A stretch of DNA of 64,000 nt from JANQPA01 sp964628385 (GTDB lineage Bacteria; Bacteroidota; Bacteroidia; Chitinophagales; Saprospiraceae), in the NCBI GenBank assembly GCA_964628385.1, contig CAZVOD010000001.1:62001-126000 (forward strand), read 5' to 3'. Shown here in pieces: positions 43,277 through 52,477 of the stretch (position 1 is the stretch's first letter; each line of letters starts with the position of its first letter). Under the pieces are notes generated by a model. That model had not been told where the DNA came from, did not search any database, and saw only the letters and a program-made list of their open reading frames with translations. Both the position numbers and the translations under genes were made by a program.

Positions 43277-44182
43277 CTAGCCCCAGAGGCCGTCGGCAGG
43301 GTACTTATCCTGTTCGACCAACTTTTTGAAAGCTTTTTCCACGATTGGTTTGTCTTCTTTGTAGGTAACGCCATACCACTGATCACCGCTAGATTGTACC
43401 AAAATTTTGGCAGTGCCTTCGTCTATTAGTTTTTTGGCTACCAACGGGATAAAAAACTCTGCTTTAGGCTGGTCTTTGTTGGCCTCAACAAATACAATAA
43501 AGTCCTTTCTTATAATTTCAAAAACATTGGGATGGAAGCCCCAAAAATTCATTGAAACCAAAGAATCTAAAGATAGGGCATGTAGCTCTCCGTCTTCTCC
43601 CAGAAATGCAGCTCCTTCCTCAGTTTTTCTGATTTTCAGGCGCTCTACCACATTAGTCAGATAATTATCACCATCCATTTCACAGACACCGCGATTAACA
43701 GTACCGTGATCCGAAAGTGTGTTTTTTAGTTCATACCCGATCATGTTATACAAAGTTGGGGTGCATTGTTCTGACAAAAACTCCGCCATGGTATAAAAGG
43801 CAGAGATGCCGTAGTAATCATCTGCGTTAATTACAGCGAAAGGCTCATTGATCTTGTCTTTGGCGACCAACACGGCATGGGCTGTCCCCCATGGTTTTTC
43901 ACGGTGAGGAAATTCATCAATGCCCTCTACGGGTGTTTCAAATTCCTGAAAAGCGTATTCTACCTGAATCTTATCGTCAAATTTATTAGCGAATTTAGCC
44001 TTAAAGACATCCTCGATACTTTCTCGGATCACAAAGACGACTTTGCCAAATCCAGCTCTGATGGCATCGTAAATAGAAAATTCAATCAAAGCTTCTCCTT
44101 TGGGTCCAATAGGGTCAATTTGTTTTAAGCCTCCATAACGACTTCCCATGCCTGCAGCAAGGATGAGTAATGTTGGTTTCAT
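43277..44182 (-). CDS. NTP-transferase (sugar nucleotidyltransferase) family protein
   Basis: A 301-residue Rossmann-like nucleotidyltransferase. The signature loop LLILAAGMGSRYGGLKQIDP with GPKGEALIEFSIYDA is at residues 5-40. The metal-binding Asp is probably in FAVINADDYYG. The family makes NDP-sugars or modifies phosphosugars; the exact substrate is not clear. It differs from GalU and RfbA in length and C-terminus. It is the only gene between the terminator and repeat copy C. Confidence 0.82.
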   Translation of the reverse strand: MKPTLLILAAGMGSRYGGLKQIDPIGPKGEALIEFSIYDAIRAGFGKVVFVIRESIEDVFKAKFANKFDDKIQVEYAFQEFETPVEGIDEFPHREKPWGTAHAVLVAKDKINEPFAVINADDYYGISAFYTMAEFLSEQCTPTLYNMIGYELKNTLSDHGTVNRGVCEMDGDNYLTNVVERLKIRKTEEGAAFLGEDGELHALSLDSLVSMNFWGFHPNVFEIIRKDFIVFVEANKDQPKAEFFIPLVAKKLIDEGTAKILVQSSGDQWYGVTYKEDKPIVEKAFKKLVEQDKYPADGLWG

Positions 44183-44263
44183 AAAGTTTTTAATTTATTT
44201 AATAGAATTTCAGCTAGCCGCTGAAAAGAAATTATATGAATTAACGCGTTCAAGGGCACATTC

Positions 44264-44406
44264 AGAGCGTGTTTGGATTTTACCCTTTGGCCTGCAAGTA
44301 CATTTAGAATACTGCTTCCCGCTTTCAGCGGGACAAGATATTTCAGCTTTATTTTCATCATCCTAAATGCATTTTCGGCATCAAAAGCAAGTTTCAAACA
44401 CGCTTT
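44264..44406 (-). repeat. Interspersed MITE-like repeat, copy C
   Basis: A 143-base copy in reverse orientation relative to copies A, B and D. Read on the minus strand it has a divergent 5' end (AAAGCGTGTTTGAAAC). It continues with CTTTTGATGCCGAAAATGC, GGATGATGAAAATAAAGCTG and AAATATCTTGTCCCGCTG with the AAAGCGGG hairpin arm. It then reads AGCAGTATTCTAAATGTAC, GCAGGCCAAAGGGTAAAA and the end TCCAAACACGCTCT. It is the most complete copy without the extra module. Confidence 0.88.
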
Positions 44407-44567
44407 TAAACCTACCCTGAGTTTTCAAAACAGAGGTATAGCCTAAAAAAGGAAGGCGTTCAAAACACTACCTTTTTCTTTGGTTACCTTCAAGGTTTGG
44501 GCCAATTTCCGGCCTGAAAACCGGAAAGACACAATATCAAAGTATTTTATTTATCCAGCCTTATTTT
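44407..44567. other. Intergenic region with an imperfect hairpin
   Basis: No gene seen. It contains an imperfect hairpin at 44476-44527, with TTTCTTTGGTT and AAAACCGGAAAGAC as outer blocks. The same two blocks form the hairpin at 59776-59824. Confidence 0.35.
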
Positions 44568-45239
44568 CTATTGAGATTTGGCTGCCTTGATATCTGATAC
44601 AAACTTATTTACTGACTTTTCTACTATCAATCTGTGGAGCAGGTCGCCTCCTAACAAGATCATCAACCCCAGAACGAACATAAATATCCTGGAGTTTTCT
44701 ACAATAGGCGCGTACATTCTGTAGAAAGGACGTATCAACAGGACTTCCATGCAAATGAGGAAAGCGGTCAACAAGAATAGGAAAATACTAGTGGCCCGGG
44801 AGATGGCCACTAGCCTGGAACCTTTCTTTCTCAAGCATTTCTTCAAAAAAGAAGATACCTCTTTGTTTTCAGGATTCATTTTCAACAATTCCCTTAGCAC
44901 GTATTCAGACTCATCGTATTGTAACAAACAATAATAAGAAGCTGCTTTTTTGAAGAGCATAGAAAAGAAGATATCTTCTCCTCTGTAAAGTTGAATATTT
45001 TGGGTAATAGATTGCTCTATGACCAAATCTACCATGAGTAGGTGCTTCTGGTTTTGTCCTACTTCAAAGAGGGAATCCACATAACATACTAATAATTCAA
45101 AATATTCCTCGAAGTCTAATCGACCAATCGATTCTTCTCTTTTTTCAAAAAAGCGAATGATCTGCCGATAGGCAGTGCTATCGATTTCTTTGAAATCTTT
45201 GTAAGTTTTGGAATGATATGTGGATTGGTACAATGACAT
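44568..45239 (-). CDS. Hypothetical protein with two C-terminal membrane segments
   Basis: A 223-residue protein of unknown function. The N-terminal two thirds (about 1-140) are helical and cytoplasmic, with a TPR-like pair (FKKAASYYCLLQYDESEYVL, RELLKMNPENKEVSSFLKK). Two membrane helices follow: ATSIFLFLLTAFLICMEVLL and RIFMFVLGLMILLGGDLLHR. The C-terminus is charged. No family is recognised. It is the gene 3' of nadK on the same strand, 93 bases apart. Confidence 0.7.
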   Translation of the reverse strand: MSLYQSTYHSKTYKDFKEIDSTAYRQIIRFFEKREESIGRLDFEEYFELLVCYVDSLFEVGQNQKHLLMVDLVIEQSITQNIQLYRGEDIFFSMLFKKAASYYCLLQYDESEYVLRELLKMNPENKEVSSFLKKCLRKKGSRLVAISRATSIFLFLLTAFLICMEVLLIRPFYRMYAPIVENSRIFMFVLGLMILLGGDLLHRLIVEKSVNKFVSDIKAAKSQ

Positions 45240-45332
45240 TTTAAGTATTAAATTATCCTTTATTTAAAAGGAACGATAATCAAAAAGTTCATCGTTTCTG
45301 TGGTTAGCAGCACAAAATCTCAAATTATTTTA

Positions 45333-46217
45333 TCAGTGGTTTCTAGAGTCAACTCCCCATGCCAATTTATTTCTAATCGTTTCCATAAAGCCTATTTCAG
45401 GAGGTTGAACGAGTACAGCCGTAAAATCATTTCTTCTGACAGCCAACTGATGAGCCGAGGTTATCGTCTCAAACCTGGAGTCCAGGGTACAAAGAAAATT
45501 TTCTGAGCGCCCCTCGATTTCAAAAGACACCACTGAGTCATCAGAAATCACTACCGGCCTGATGTTTAGATTGTGCGGAGCCACAGGAGTAATCACAAAA
45601 TTACCTGATCGAGGAAAAATAATAGGCCCTCCACAGCTCAGCGAATATCCAGTAGATCCCGTGGGGGTAGCTACAATAATGCCATCAGCCCAATAGGAAT
45701 TCAAGTATCCTCCATTAACAAAAGTATGAATGGTGATCATGGAAGAGGTATCTCTTTTATGTATCGTAAAATCATTCAGTGCGAACCTGTTATCTCCAAA
45801 TAACGGCAAATTTGATTCAAGGTAAAGTAGTCTTCTTTCATCTAGCTGGAAGCGCCCTTGCTTTAAAGCCACGATGGCTTCTTTTGTATATTTTTTCTCG
45901 ATACTGGCCAAGAAACCCAGCCTTCCTAGGTTGATTCCCAGGATTGGTACACCGTATTCTCTGATGTGCGTAAGTGCATTGAGTATGGTACCATCTCCTC
46001 CCAGAGTGATAAAGAAATTGAATTTTTTCAGAGAGAAATCCACATGCCCCTCAAATATACCAACGTCTTTTTTGAAGTTAATCTTTTCTTTGAGTTGTTC
46101 AAAATAAGGCGCATAAACATACACAGTTATCCCTTCGTCACTCAGCGTGTCGAATAACTGCTGGACGTAAGGTATATCTTTTTCTTTGAGTATAGTGCTA
46201 TATACGATTACCTGCAT
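45333..46217 (-). CDS. nadK: NAD kinase
   Basis: Phosphorylates NAD to NADP. The 294-residue protein has the ATP/NAD motif FFITLGGDGTILNALTHIR (about 65-83), LGINLGRLGFLAS, and the C-terminal WADGIIVATPTGSTGYSLSCGGPI. The start codon overlaps the stop of the BamA-like gene by one base (TAATG), so translation is coupled. Length and motifs are standard. Confidence 0.95.
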   Translation of the reverse strand: MQVIVYSTILKEKDIPYVQQLFDTLSDEGITVYVYAPYFEQLKEKINFKKDVGIFEGHVDFSLKKFNFFITLGGDGTILNALTHIREYGVPILGINLGRLGFLASIEKKYTKEAIVALKQGRFQLDERRLLYLESNLPLFGDNRFALNDFTIHKRDTSSMITIHTFVNGGYLNSYWADGIIVATPTGSTGYSLSCGGPIIFPRSGNFVITPVAPHNLNIRPVVISDDSVVSFEIEGRSENFLCTLDSRFETITSAHQLAVRRNDFTAVLVQPPEIGFMETIRNKLAWGVDSRNH

Positions 46218-47614
46218 TAAATATTAAGATTGAGGTGTAAAAATATCCCACTCTCATTTAAATGATTAAAACTGTACTCTATACTAATTACCTTATCATT
46301 AAAGAAAACAAAATCCAAACCTACCCCTTTTCCCCATAAGAGCCGGTCGTTGAGTGGATTACCCTCTCTCGTAAAAGGGCCATTAACGTAACCTAAATCA
46401 CTATTAAAGGCAAAATATATTTTCAATGGCATGTACCTGAAAGCTTCAATAGGGATTAATGTGCCGAAGGTTATAGCCCGGTTAACTAATTCATACCTAA
46501 GGCTCCATTTTGTCAGCGCCATATCCAGGCCATCTACGATGTATAGCTCATATCCTCTAACGGCATTATTATGAAAACCTATTGCCCTGTTCAGATTGTA
46601 GGGCTGCCGTTCCCTTATGATAGATACTTTTGCCTTATTATGGAAAGATAAGCTGAACTTTTTATTTAAAGAATAAAATTTGTCATACCGCAGGTTTAAT
46701 TCCAAACCATTTACATCTCCTGTAATCCCTAATCCTAACTTTTCTAACTCGGCTTCAAAATAATAACCATTTAGTGGATAATACCTCAAATCTCTGTAAT
46801 CGTAAGAATATCGATACCTTAAAGAAAAATATTGCTGGAAATTTCTTCCATTAAGAAAAAAGTCTGGGTTGAGATCATCGGCGACCGCGTCGGAAAGTCG
46901 GTTTTGCTGGTATTTACCCTCAAAATAATGATTGCCCCTAATCCGGGGTCGATAGTTGAGCCCCGTCAATAAACGAAACCGCTGATATACAAAACCTTCT
47001 TCTTCGTTGTAAAAGAGCTGTTTGTTCTCGTCCGTACCATAGTTGACTTCTCTGTTTTGGAAATAAGCAACATCAAAAACAATCCCCAGCTTTTTATTGG
47101 CTGTTAAGTAAGGAAGGTCATATTTGACAGAAAACTTTCTGGTATATCCAAATTTAGCAGTTAGCTCCAGCTTATCGCGCCGACCTGTCATATTGGCGTA
47201 ATAAAGAGCTGCTCCGTAATTGATTCGCTCCAGTGATCTATTTTGCTCTACCCACCAGACATTGAAATTTCTATCCGCTAACTCAAATATAGGAACCGGA
47301 TATATATACCATGCTTCTCTGACAGTAATATTAATATCCACCTCGTTGGTCTCTCCAACCCAGTCGTCAAAAAATATTTTTACCGATACAAATAGTCCGG
47401 TACTTAATAATAAAAGCTCACTTTCTTTAAGTGTAGCACTCAAGCTTTCCTTAGGAATTGCTTCACCTTTGCCGAAAGTGATTTCTCTGAGTATAGTTCC
47501 GCTTCTGGTCTTAGAGTTTCCATCTATGGTAATAGACCTTACTGTCACCGCCTCCGATTGAGCAGTTATCAATACGGGATAACTGAACAACAATAATAGT
47601 ATAAAAGTCCGCAT
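46217..47614 (-). CDS. BamA/TamA-like outer membrane protein with one POTRA domain
   Basis: About 465 residues. The first Met of the frame is upstream, but Met at 47614 begins a proper signal peptide (MRTFILLLLFSYPVLITAQS). One POTRA domain follows (about 22-95: VTVRSITIDGNSKTRSGTIL, SATLKESELLLLSTGLF). A 16-strand-type beta barrel makes up the rest, rich in alternating aromatics (YRYSYDYRDLRYYPLNGYYF) and ending LHLNLNI. BamA proper has five POTRAs and about 800 residues, so this is a short paralogue, perhaps for export or insertion of particular partners. It is coupled to nadK. Confidence 0.82.
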   Translation of the reverse strand: MRTFILLLLFSYPVLITAQSEAVTVRSITIDGNSKTRSGTILREITFGKGEAIPKESLSATLKESELLLLSTGLFVSVKIFFDDWVGETNEVDINITVREAWYIYPVPIFELADRNFNVWWVEQNRSLERINYGAALYYANMTGRRDKLELTAKFGYTRKFSVKYDLPYLTANKKLGIVFDVAYFQNREVNYGTDENKQLFYNEEEGFVYQRFRLLTGLNYRPRIRGNHYFEGKYQQNRLSDAVADDLNPDFFLNGRNFQQYFSLRYRYSYDYRDLRYYPLNGYYFEAELEKLGLGITGDVNGLELNLRYDKFYSLNKKFSLSFHNKAKVSIIRERQPYNLNRAIGFHNNAVRGYELYIVDGLDMALTKWSLRYELVNRAITFGTLIPIEAFRYMPLKIYFAFNSDLGYVNGPFTREGNPLNDRLLWGKGVGLDFVFFNDKVISIEYSFNHLNESGIFLHLNLNI

Positions 47615-47763
47615 AGCCTTTAGGATGAATCTCGAAATTAATAAATCTAAAGACAACTGTCGACTTTTACACACAGAAAGTTACTGGTATAAAATAGTGG
47701 AGGTATAAAAAAGTGTAAAACAGCAAAGACCTGACAAACCTCTGAACTTACCTGAATCTTTGT

Positions 47764-47790
47764 AAAAAAAGGGCTTTTGGAGCAACCCTT
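47764..47790 (-). terminator. Terminator after the CBS gene
   Basis: On the minus strand AAGGGTT...AAGCCCTT forms a short stem followed by a seven-T run, between the CBS gene and the BamA-like gene. The stem is short, so confidence is moderate. Confidence 0.5.
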
Positions 47791-47843
47791 CATTTACCAC
47801 ACCCAGCTAGCTTATCACGAAAACTAGCTGTTAGCGGTAATTT

Positions 47844-48503
47844 TTACACATTCAGATAAGACATCAAGGAATCGAATCGCTCTTTCAGCGTATCGAAGTA
47901 GTCCATTTCGTTGAAAGAAGCTTTGATAAGATAATCAAACCGCTGGAATGTAGCCACCAGAGGTTGTATATTTTGGGTATTTACCTTGAGCGTAACTTCC
48001 ATTTGAGTGGAATCCGGATTGGAAGTCACAAAAATACTTAGCACGTGGGCATTTTCCGACTCTACTATCCTGGCAATTTCAGACATACTATAATCGCGTT
48101 TGTTGATTTCCAGCACCAGGATACTTCCCGATTCAGCAAATGAAGTAGTTGCAGCAAAATATTTGAGAAGATCTTCCTGAGTGATTACTCCAAGATAATT
48201 GTGATCGTTATCCACTACAGGAATCAGAGTCAATTCATGCTGTGCTAACTGACGCATTACTTCGTAAATATGATCTTCCCCATTGACGTAAGGCTTCGTC
48301 AATGAAAGCCGATAAGAACCAACAGCTTCATTGGGGTCAAAATCCAGTATATCTTCTTCAGATATCAATCCCAGCAATTGAGTATTGTTTACGATAGGTA
48401 AATGCCTTACATAAAACTCTTCCATCATTTTGAGTGCCTCTTCCCCGAAGTCTGAAGTACGAAGTGGAATGATTGTATTTGAAATCAAGGACTCTGCGAT
48501 CAT
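47844..48503 (-). CDS. CBS domain pair protein
   Basis: A 219-residue protein with two CBS motifs (about 8-60 and 70-125), for example FYVRHLPIVNNTQLLGLISE and ELTLIPVVDNDHNYLGVITQ. The C-terminal half (about 130-219) is ACT-like (SILVLEINKRDYSMSEIARI, VTLKVNTQNIQPLVATFQRF). CBS pairs bind adenosine ligands. As I recall, similar proteins sit near nadK in several Bacteroidota. The partner is unknown. Confidence 0.83.
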   Translation of the reverse strand: MIAESLISNTIIPLRTSDFGEEALKMMEEFYVRHLPIVNNTQLLGLISEEDILDFDPNEAVGSYRLSLTKPYVNGEDHIYEVMRQLAQHELTLIPVVDNDHNYLGVITQEDLLKYFAATTSFAESGSILVLEINKRDYSMSEIARIVESENAHVLSIFVTSNPDSTQMEVTLKVNTQNIQPLVATFQRFDYLIKASFNEMDYFDTLKERFDSLMSYLNV

Positions 48504-48764
48504 GTCTAACTTTTTTGAAACTATTTTTTCGTAACTTACTGTATGCCGTGCGAGCTATAGCCTAACCAATCTGGTTGTCTATCCCAACCTTCCTTTTCCG
48601 CCATAACTTTCTATTCGGAATACTTTCGAAATTCATCCTAACTTAAGAGAATTGAAAATCTTCTTACATTATTATAAACGCATTTTAACAGCCTAAAAGT
48701 TTTGGATAAATGATTTCTTTTTTGTCATCTGTATGAAGCTTAGCAAATGCTTCTTTATCTAGGA

Positions 48765-49685
48765 TTACCCCAGGAGTTTTCTCTTTTGTGTAGCAAACTC
48801 TTCGTCTGTGAGTAGTCCTTTTTCCCTCAATTCTCCAAGCTTTTGTAACTGCTGTAATAGATCACCGGAAGCCAAATTCTCCTCTTCCAACTCATCCATA
48901 GTATCTGAAGAATTTTCATTCGGTATTTCCGGCGTCTTTTCAGTTTCTTCTCTTTTGGGTTTACTTATTCTATATCCATTACTTTTGAATTTATCAAACT
49001 CATCTTGTATTCGAAGATAAGCTAGCGCATCATGCTCCTGAATCTTTTTAAAGTCATTAAATCCAAGTGCTACAGCTTTATCAAGATGATAAAACGACAT
49101 ATCCGCTTTCTCATTCAAAGAATAAGCGCAAGCTATATTAAAATGAACGGCAATATCTTTTGGATTTATTTCCAATGCTTGTTTGAAATCTTCAATAGCC
49201 CCATCATAATCGTAATCCTTATATTTTCTTATACCACTGGACTTATAGGGCTCGTTGGATACTTTTGGCTTTGGCTGCGTTTTCTGAACAGGGACCTGCT
49301 CTCTTCTCTGCTGGCGATAATCGGGATTAACCGCAGGCCTTCTGGGGTTTTCTACAATTTCTTCGCGCCTGCGAGACCTATCGTCATAACGCTCCCGCTG
49401 TCTTTCTCTACGCCTTTCGTAGCGATCAAAATCAGTTTCTTTTCTTCTGTAATGGTAAGAACGATTTCGAGACGATAAATTTTTCCCATTATATCTATAG
49501 TTGAAAACTTCATCATCCATAGAGAAAAATATAATAGCGTCAACTAATCCTAATATAAAAGGAATGAATGTCCAGCAAAAAACAGCGGATAAGATACCAA
49601 GCCCTACATCACCGAGATAAAATCGGTGGATGCCAAAAAAGCCCATTAACAAAGCAAGAATTCCCGCTACATTTTTATCTCTCAT
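48765..49685 (-). CDS. TM2 - TPR - SHOCT domain protein
   Basis: About 306 residues from Met at 49685. An N-terminal TM2 domain (about 3-60) has NVAGILALLMGFFGIHRFYL, the DVGLGILS turn and a second helix. A basic low-complexity linker (many R/E/Y, RYERRRERQRERYDD) leads to TPR units at about 160-240 (GAIEDFKQALEINPKDIAVH). A C-terminal SHOCT-like segment (LQQLQKLGELREKGLLTDEE and onwards to KLLG) ends the protein. SHOCT marks oligomerisation in many unrelated membrane proteins. No function is assigned. Confidence 0.82.
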   Translation of the reverse strand: MRDKNVAGILALLMGFFGIHRFYLGDVGLGILSAVFCWTFIPFILGLVDAIIFFSMDDEVFNYRYNGKNLSSRNRSYHYRRKETDFDRYERRRERQRERYDDRSRRREEIVENPRRPAVNPDYRQQRREQVPVQKTQPKPKVSNEPYKSSGIRKYKDYDYDGAIEDFKQALEINPKDIAVHFNIACAYSLNEKADMSFYHLDKAVALGFNDFKKIQEHDALAYLRIQDEFDKFKSNGYRISKPKREETEKTPEIPNENSSDTMDELEEENLASGDLLQQLQKLGELREKGLLTDEEFATQKRKLLG

Positions 49686-50054
49686 ATATGTCAATACTGA
49701 ATTTTTTTATTTTCTTGTATAGTCTTAAGGCCAGCAAAATAGCCTTGAAACACTTTAAAATGCTTCCCTTCAAAATGATCTGAAAAGTGCTTCCGGGGGA
49801 GCAATCCTAAACTCTATCTTAACATCGTAAGACTTTCTTTAAATATCAACAGTTAAATTAGAAAAACTTGACTTTCCGACCATATAATATCGATATAAAC
49901 CGATAATTGTTGGATGTTCTAAAGTAAGACTGGCAAAAGTGCTCTGATACTATATAGTACTGATGCATTCAGGATAAATCTGTTAGATATATTCTGCAAG
50001 TATTAAAATAGGTCAAAATTACTTTTTCCCGTTTTCCATCGCTTCGAAACAAGT
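49686..50054. other. 369-bp intergenic region between two minus-strand genes
   Basis: The start of the TM2 gene and the end of the phosphatase gene bound it. It is AT-rich with no gene. The TAGACTTGTTTCG motif at its right end overlaps the phosphatase stop codon (50045-50057). A minus-strand TAATTTTG near 50013-50020 is a possible -7 element. Confidence 0.35.
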
Positions 50055-51305
50055 CTATTCAAAAATGCGACAGGTAAGTAGTGTTATATCATCAGGGTAG
50101 GGACTTTCTCCCCTATATTCATCAATAGCTTCTACCAATTTTTCATTGAATAATTTGGCTGAAAGCCTGTAATTGGCTTTTGCAAAATCATAAATACTTT
50201 GTTCCTCAATAAAGGTCCCCTTACTGTCTGTGATATCTATTAGACCATCCGTATAGGCAAAGATCATGGACTCCCAAAGTACATCCATTGAACCTATTTC
50301 CACTTCCGGCAAATCCTGAAAAGAACCGAGAATAGTACATCCTTTGGTGAGGAAGTGCACTTCATTTTGCATGATCAAAACAGGTGGGTTGTGCCCTGCG
50401 TTGACATATTTCAACCTTCTGGTCCTAGTGTTATATTCTGCGATGAAAAAAGTAATAAAGCGCTCGCCTTTGGTAATCAGATTGACGGACGTATTCAGCG
50501 CTCTTACAAAGACGTCCAGATCCGTCCGCTGGTTGATCAAAGTATGAAAATTGGCCTGGAAATTGGCCATAAGTAGTGCTGCTGCTATGCCTTTTCCAGA
50601 AATATCGCCCACGCAAAAAACTATTTTCCCATCATCAAACTCTATGAAATCAAAATAGTCTCCTCCTACTCCCCAATGAGGAATATATAAGCTGGACAGC
50701 TCGTAGTTACTTTTAATGGGCAGCGTACCTGGTATGAGCATCTTTTGAACCTCACTGGCCAGTTCTACCTCTTTTTTAAGCCGCTCCTGTTCCAACTGTC
50801 TTTTGAACAAACGCTTATTTTCAATCGCTACCGCTATAATATTGGTGATGGTAGTGATAAACTGTATTTTATTGTACATGTCTTCATCTTCACTAAAACC
50901 ACCGATGAAAACATATGCCAGGGCCTGACTTTTATGATTGACAGGTATAACGACATCAAAGAGGCTAATGAGTGGATGTTCATTAAAATCCTCCAGATTT
51001 CTCATTCGCTCAAACTTACCGAAGCAATCACTGATATCTTCTTTTAGGAGCTCTTTGGATATGCCGATAGAACTGGTACAATTCCATTCTTTTTCCTCCC
51101 GAATATACAAAGCCATCTTCTTCACTCCGATCTCCCAACTGAGAAAAGAATTATACATTTCGTACAGTCCCTGAGCGGAGACATTATTATTGATCGCTTG
51201 AGTAATATTTAAAAGGCGATTGACCTGAAGCTGCTTCAAGTTGAGTTTCCTCTCCAGAGACTCTATATTGGACAATCCTTTTTTAAGATCAGATAAATTT
51301 GACAT
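50055..51305 (-). CDS. SpoIIE/RsbU-type PP2C phosphatase with GAF-like domain
   Basis: A 416-residue protein. The N-terminal 40 residues are coiled, then a GAF-like sensor domain spans about 45-180. The PP2C domain is C-terminal (about 195-415): YIPHWGVGGDYFDFIEFDDG with the metal Asp, FCVGDISGKGIAAALLMANF, KYVNAGHNPPVLI, FAYTDGLIDITDSKG and PYPDDITLLTCRIF. It would dephosphorylate STAS anti-anti-sigma proteins in a partner switch. The RsbW-like ATPase at 18778-19164 is a candidate opponent. No STAS gene is in the window. Confidence 0.9.
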   Translation of the reverse strand: MSNLSDLKKGLSNIESLERKLNLKQLQVNRLLNITQAINNNVSAQGLYEMYNSFLSWEIGVKKMALYIREEKEWNCTSSIGISKELLKEDISDCFGKFERMRNLEDFNEHPLISLFDVVIPVNHKSQALAYVFIGGFSEDEDMYNKIQFITTITNIIAVAIENKRLFKRQLEQERLKKEVELASEVQKMLIPGTLPIKSNYELSSLYIPHWGVGGDYFDFIEFDDGKIVFCVGDISGKGIAAALLMANFQANFHTLINQRTDLDVFVRALNTSVNLITKGERFITFFIAEYNTRTRRLKYVNAGHNPPVLIMQNEVHFLTKGCTILGSFQDLPEVEIGSMDVLWESMIFAYTDGLIDITDSKGTFIEEQSIYDFAKANYRLSAKLFNEKLVEAIDEYRGESPYPDDITLLTCRIFE

Positions 51306-51675
51306 TACCGTTGGGTACAGATTTTTTTAATTTAAATCCATGTGACCTTACTATACTAAAAAATAAGCGCTGCACAAGCCGTTCTTTTTACTCTTTTTGG
51401 TCAATATGGTTTCCTTCAATAATCAACTAAGCTAAAGATATAAAAATCTTACTGGTCATTACTTTTAAAATCTCTTCTTAGCAACTCTTTAACAAGCTTT
51501 ACTATTTAGTAATGATCAGGTTTGTTTTGTGGGAAATTGGAAATGCCTGACAGATGTAAAACGGTAAGCTTGATTTTTTAATTATTAAACTTGTTTCGCA
51601 GTTACTATTACCGATAATTATAAGATAAAATCCTATTTTAAACGCAAGTTAGAAGAATTTTCACATCAGTAAATT
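51306..51675. other. 370-bp intergenic region between divergent genes
   Basis: It lies upstream of both the phosphatase (minus) and the alpha/beta hydrolase (plus). It is AT-rich, with no gene. A shorter version of the dispersed motif, ACTTGTTTCG, is at 51590-51599. I could not place promoters confidently. Confidence 0.35.
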
Positions 51676-52476
51676 ATGCAATCATTCACTTACAATGGCG
51701 AAAAGATAGCCTGCAAAGTAAAAGGTAGTGGTTTTCCTTTGGTCTTTTTACATGGATTTTGTGAAGATCAAACCATTTGGTCGTACTTTGAAGAAAGAAC
51801 CGATCTTTCCAGGTATCAATTTATCAGTATTGATTTCCCTGGATTTGGTCAAACTCCGGCAATAGCGGATTTCAGTATTGAAAATATGGCTAATTTGCTA
51901 AAAGAACTTTTTACGCATTTGCGCCTTAATAAGGCGATTATTTATGGACACTCCATGGGAGGATATGTTGCGCTTGCTTTTCTGGAAGCTTATCCGGAAA
52001 GTGTAGCGGGTATTGCGCTTGTACATTCCCATCCCTACGAAGATAATTTGGAAGGGAAGCAGGCCAGAACCAGGGCTATTGAATTCATCCGGCAGTATGG
52101 TCATCAAAAATTTGTATCCGACTTGATCCCGAGGCTTTTTCCGCAAGACTTCAGAGCTGATCATCCATCTGTGGTTAAGCCGTTGGTAGAAAGTGCCAGG
52201 CATTATCCTGAAGCTGGGATCATCAATGCACTTAAGGCCATGAGAGAGCGTCCTGATCGCAGGACGCTGTTGGCTGATACGCCTAAGCCTGTGCTGTTTC
52301 TTATAGGCCGAAAAGACCATTTGCTACCTCAGGATATTTTACTGCAACAAACCACTTTACCCGATGTCGCAGTAATACATATATTAGATAATGTAGGTCA
52401 TATGGGTATTTTTGAACAACCTGAGGATATACACAATAAAATGACTGCTTTTGCTACTTTTTGTTTGAGTAATTGA
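51676..52476 (+). CDS. Alpha/beta hydrolase
   Basis: A 266-residue alpha/beta hydrolase with oxyanion loop VFLHGFCEDQTIWSYFE, nucleophile elbow YGHSMGGYVALAF, likely acid Asp in LIGRKDHLLPQD, and base His in NVGHMGIFEQPE. The N-terminus (MQSFTYNGEKIACKVKG) has no signal peptide. The substrate is unknown. The prsW-like gene begins one base after its stop codon, so the two form a unit. Confidence 0.85.
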   Translation: MQSFTYNGEKIACKVKGSGFPLVFLHGFCEDQTIWSYFEERTDLSRYQFISIDFPGFGQTPAIADFSIENMANLLKELFTHLRLNKAIIYGHSMGGYVALAFLEAYPESVAGIALVHSHPYEDNLEGKQARTRAIEFIRQYGHQKFVSDLIPRLFPQDFRADHPSVVKPLVESARHYPEAGIINALKAMRERPDRRTLLADTPKPVLFLIGRKDHLLPQDILLQQTTLPDVAVIHILDNVGHMGIFEQPEDIHNKMTAFATFCLSN

Positions 52477-52477
52477 A

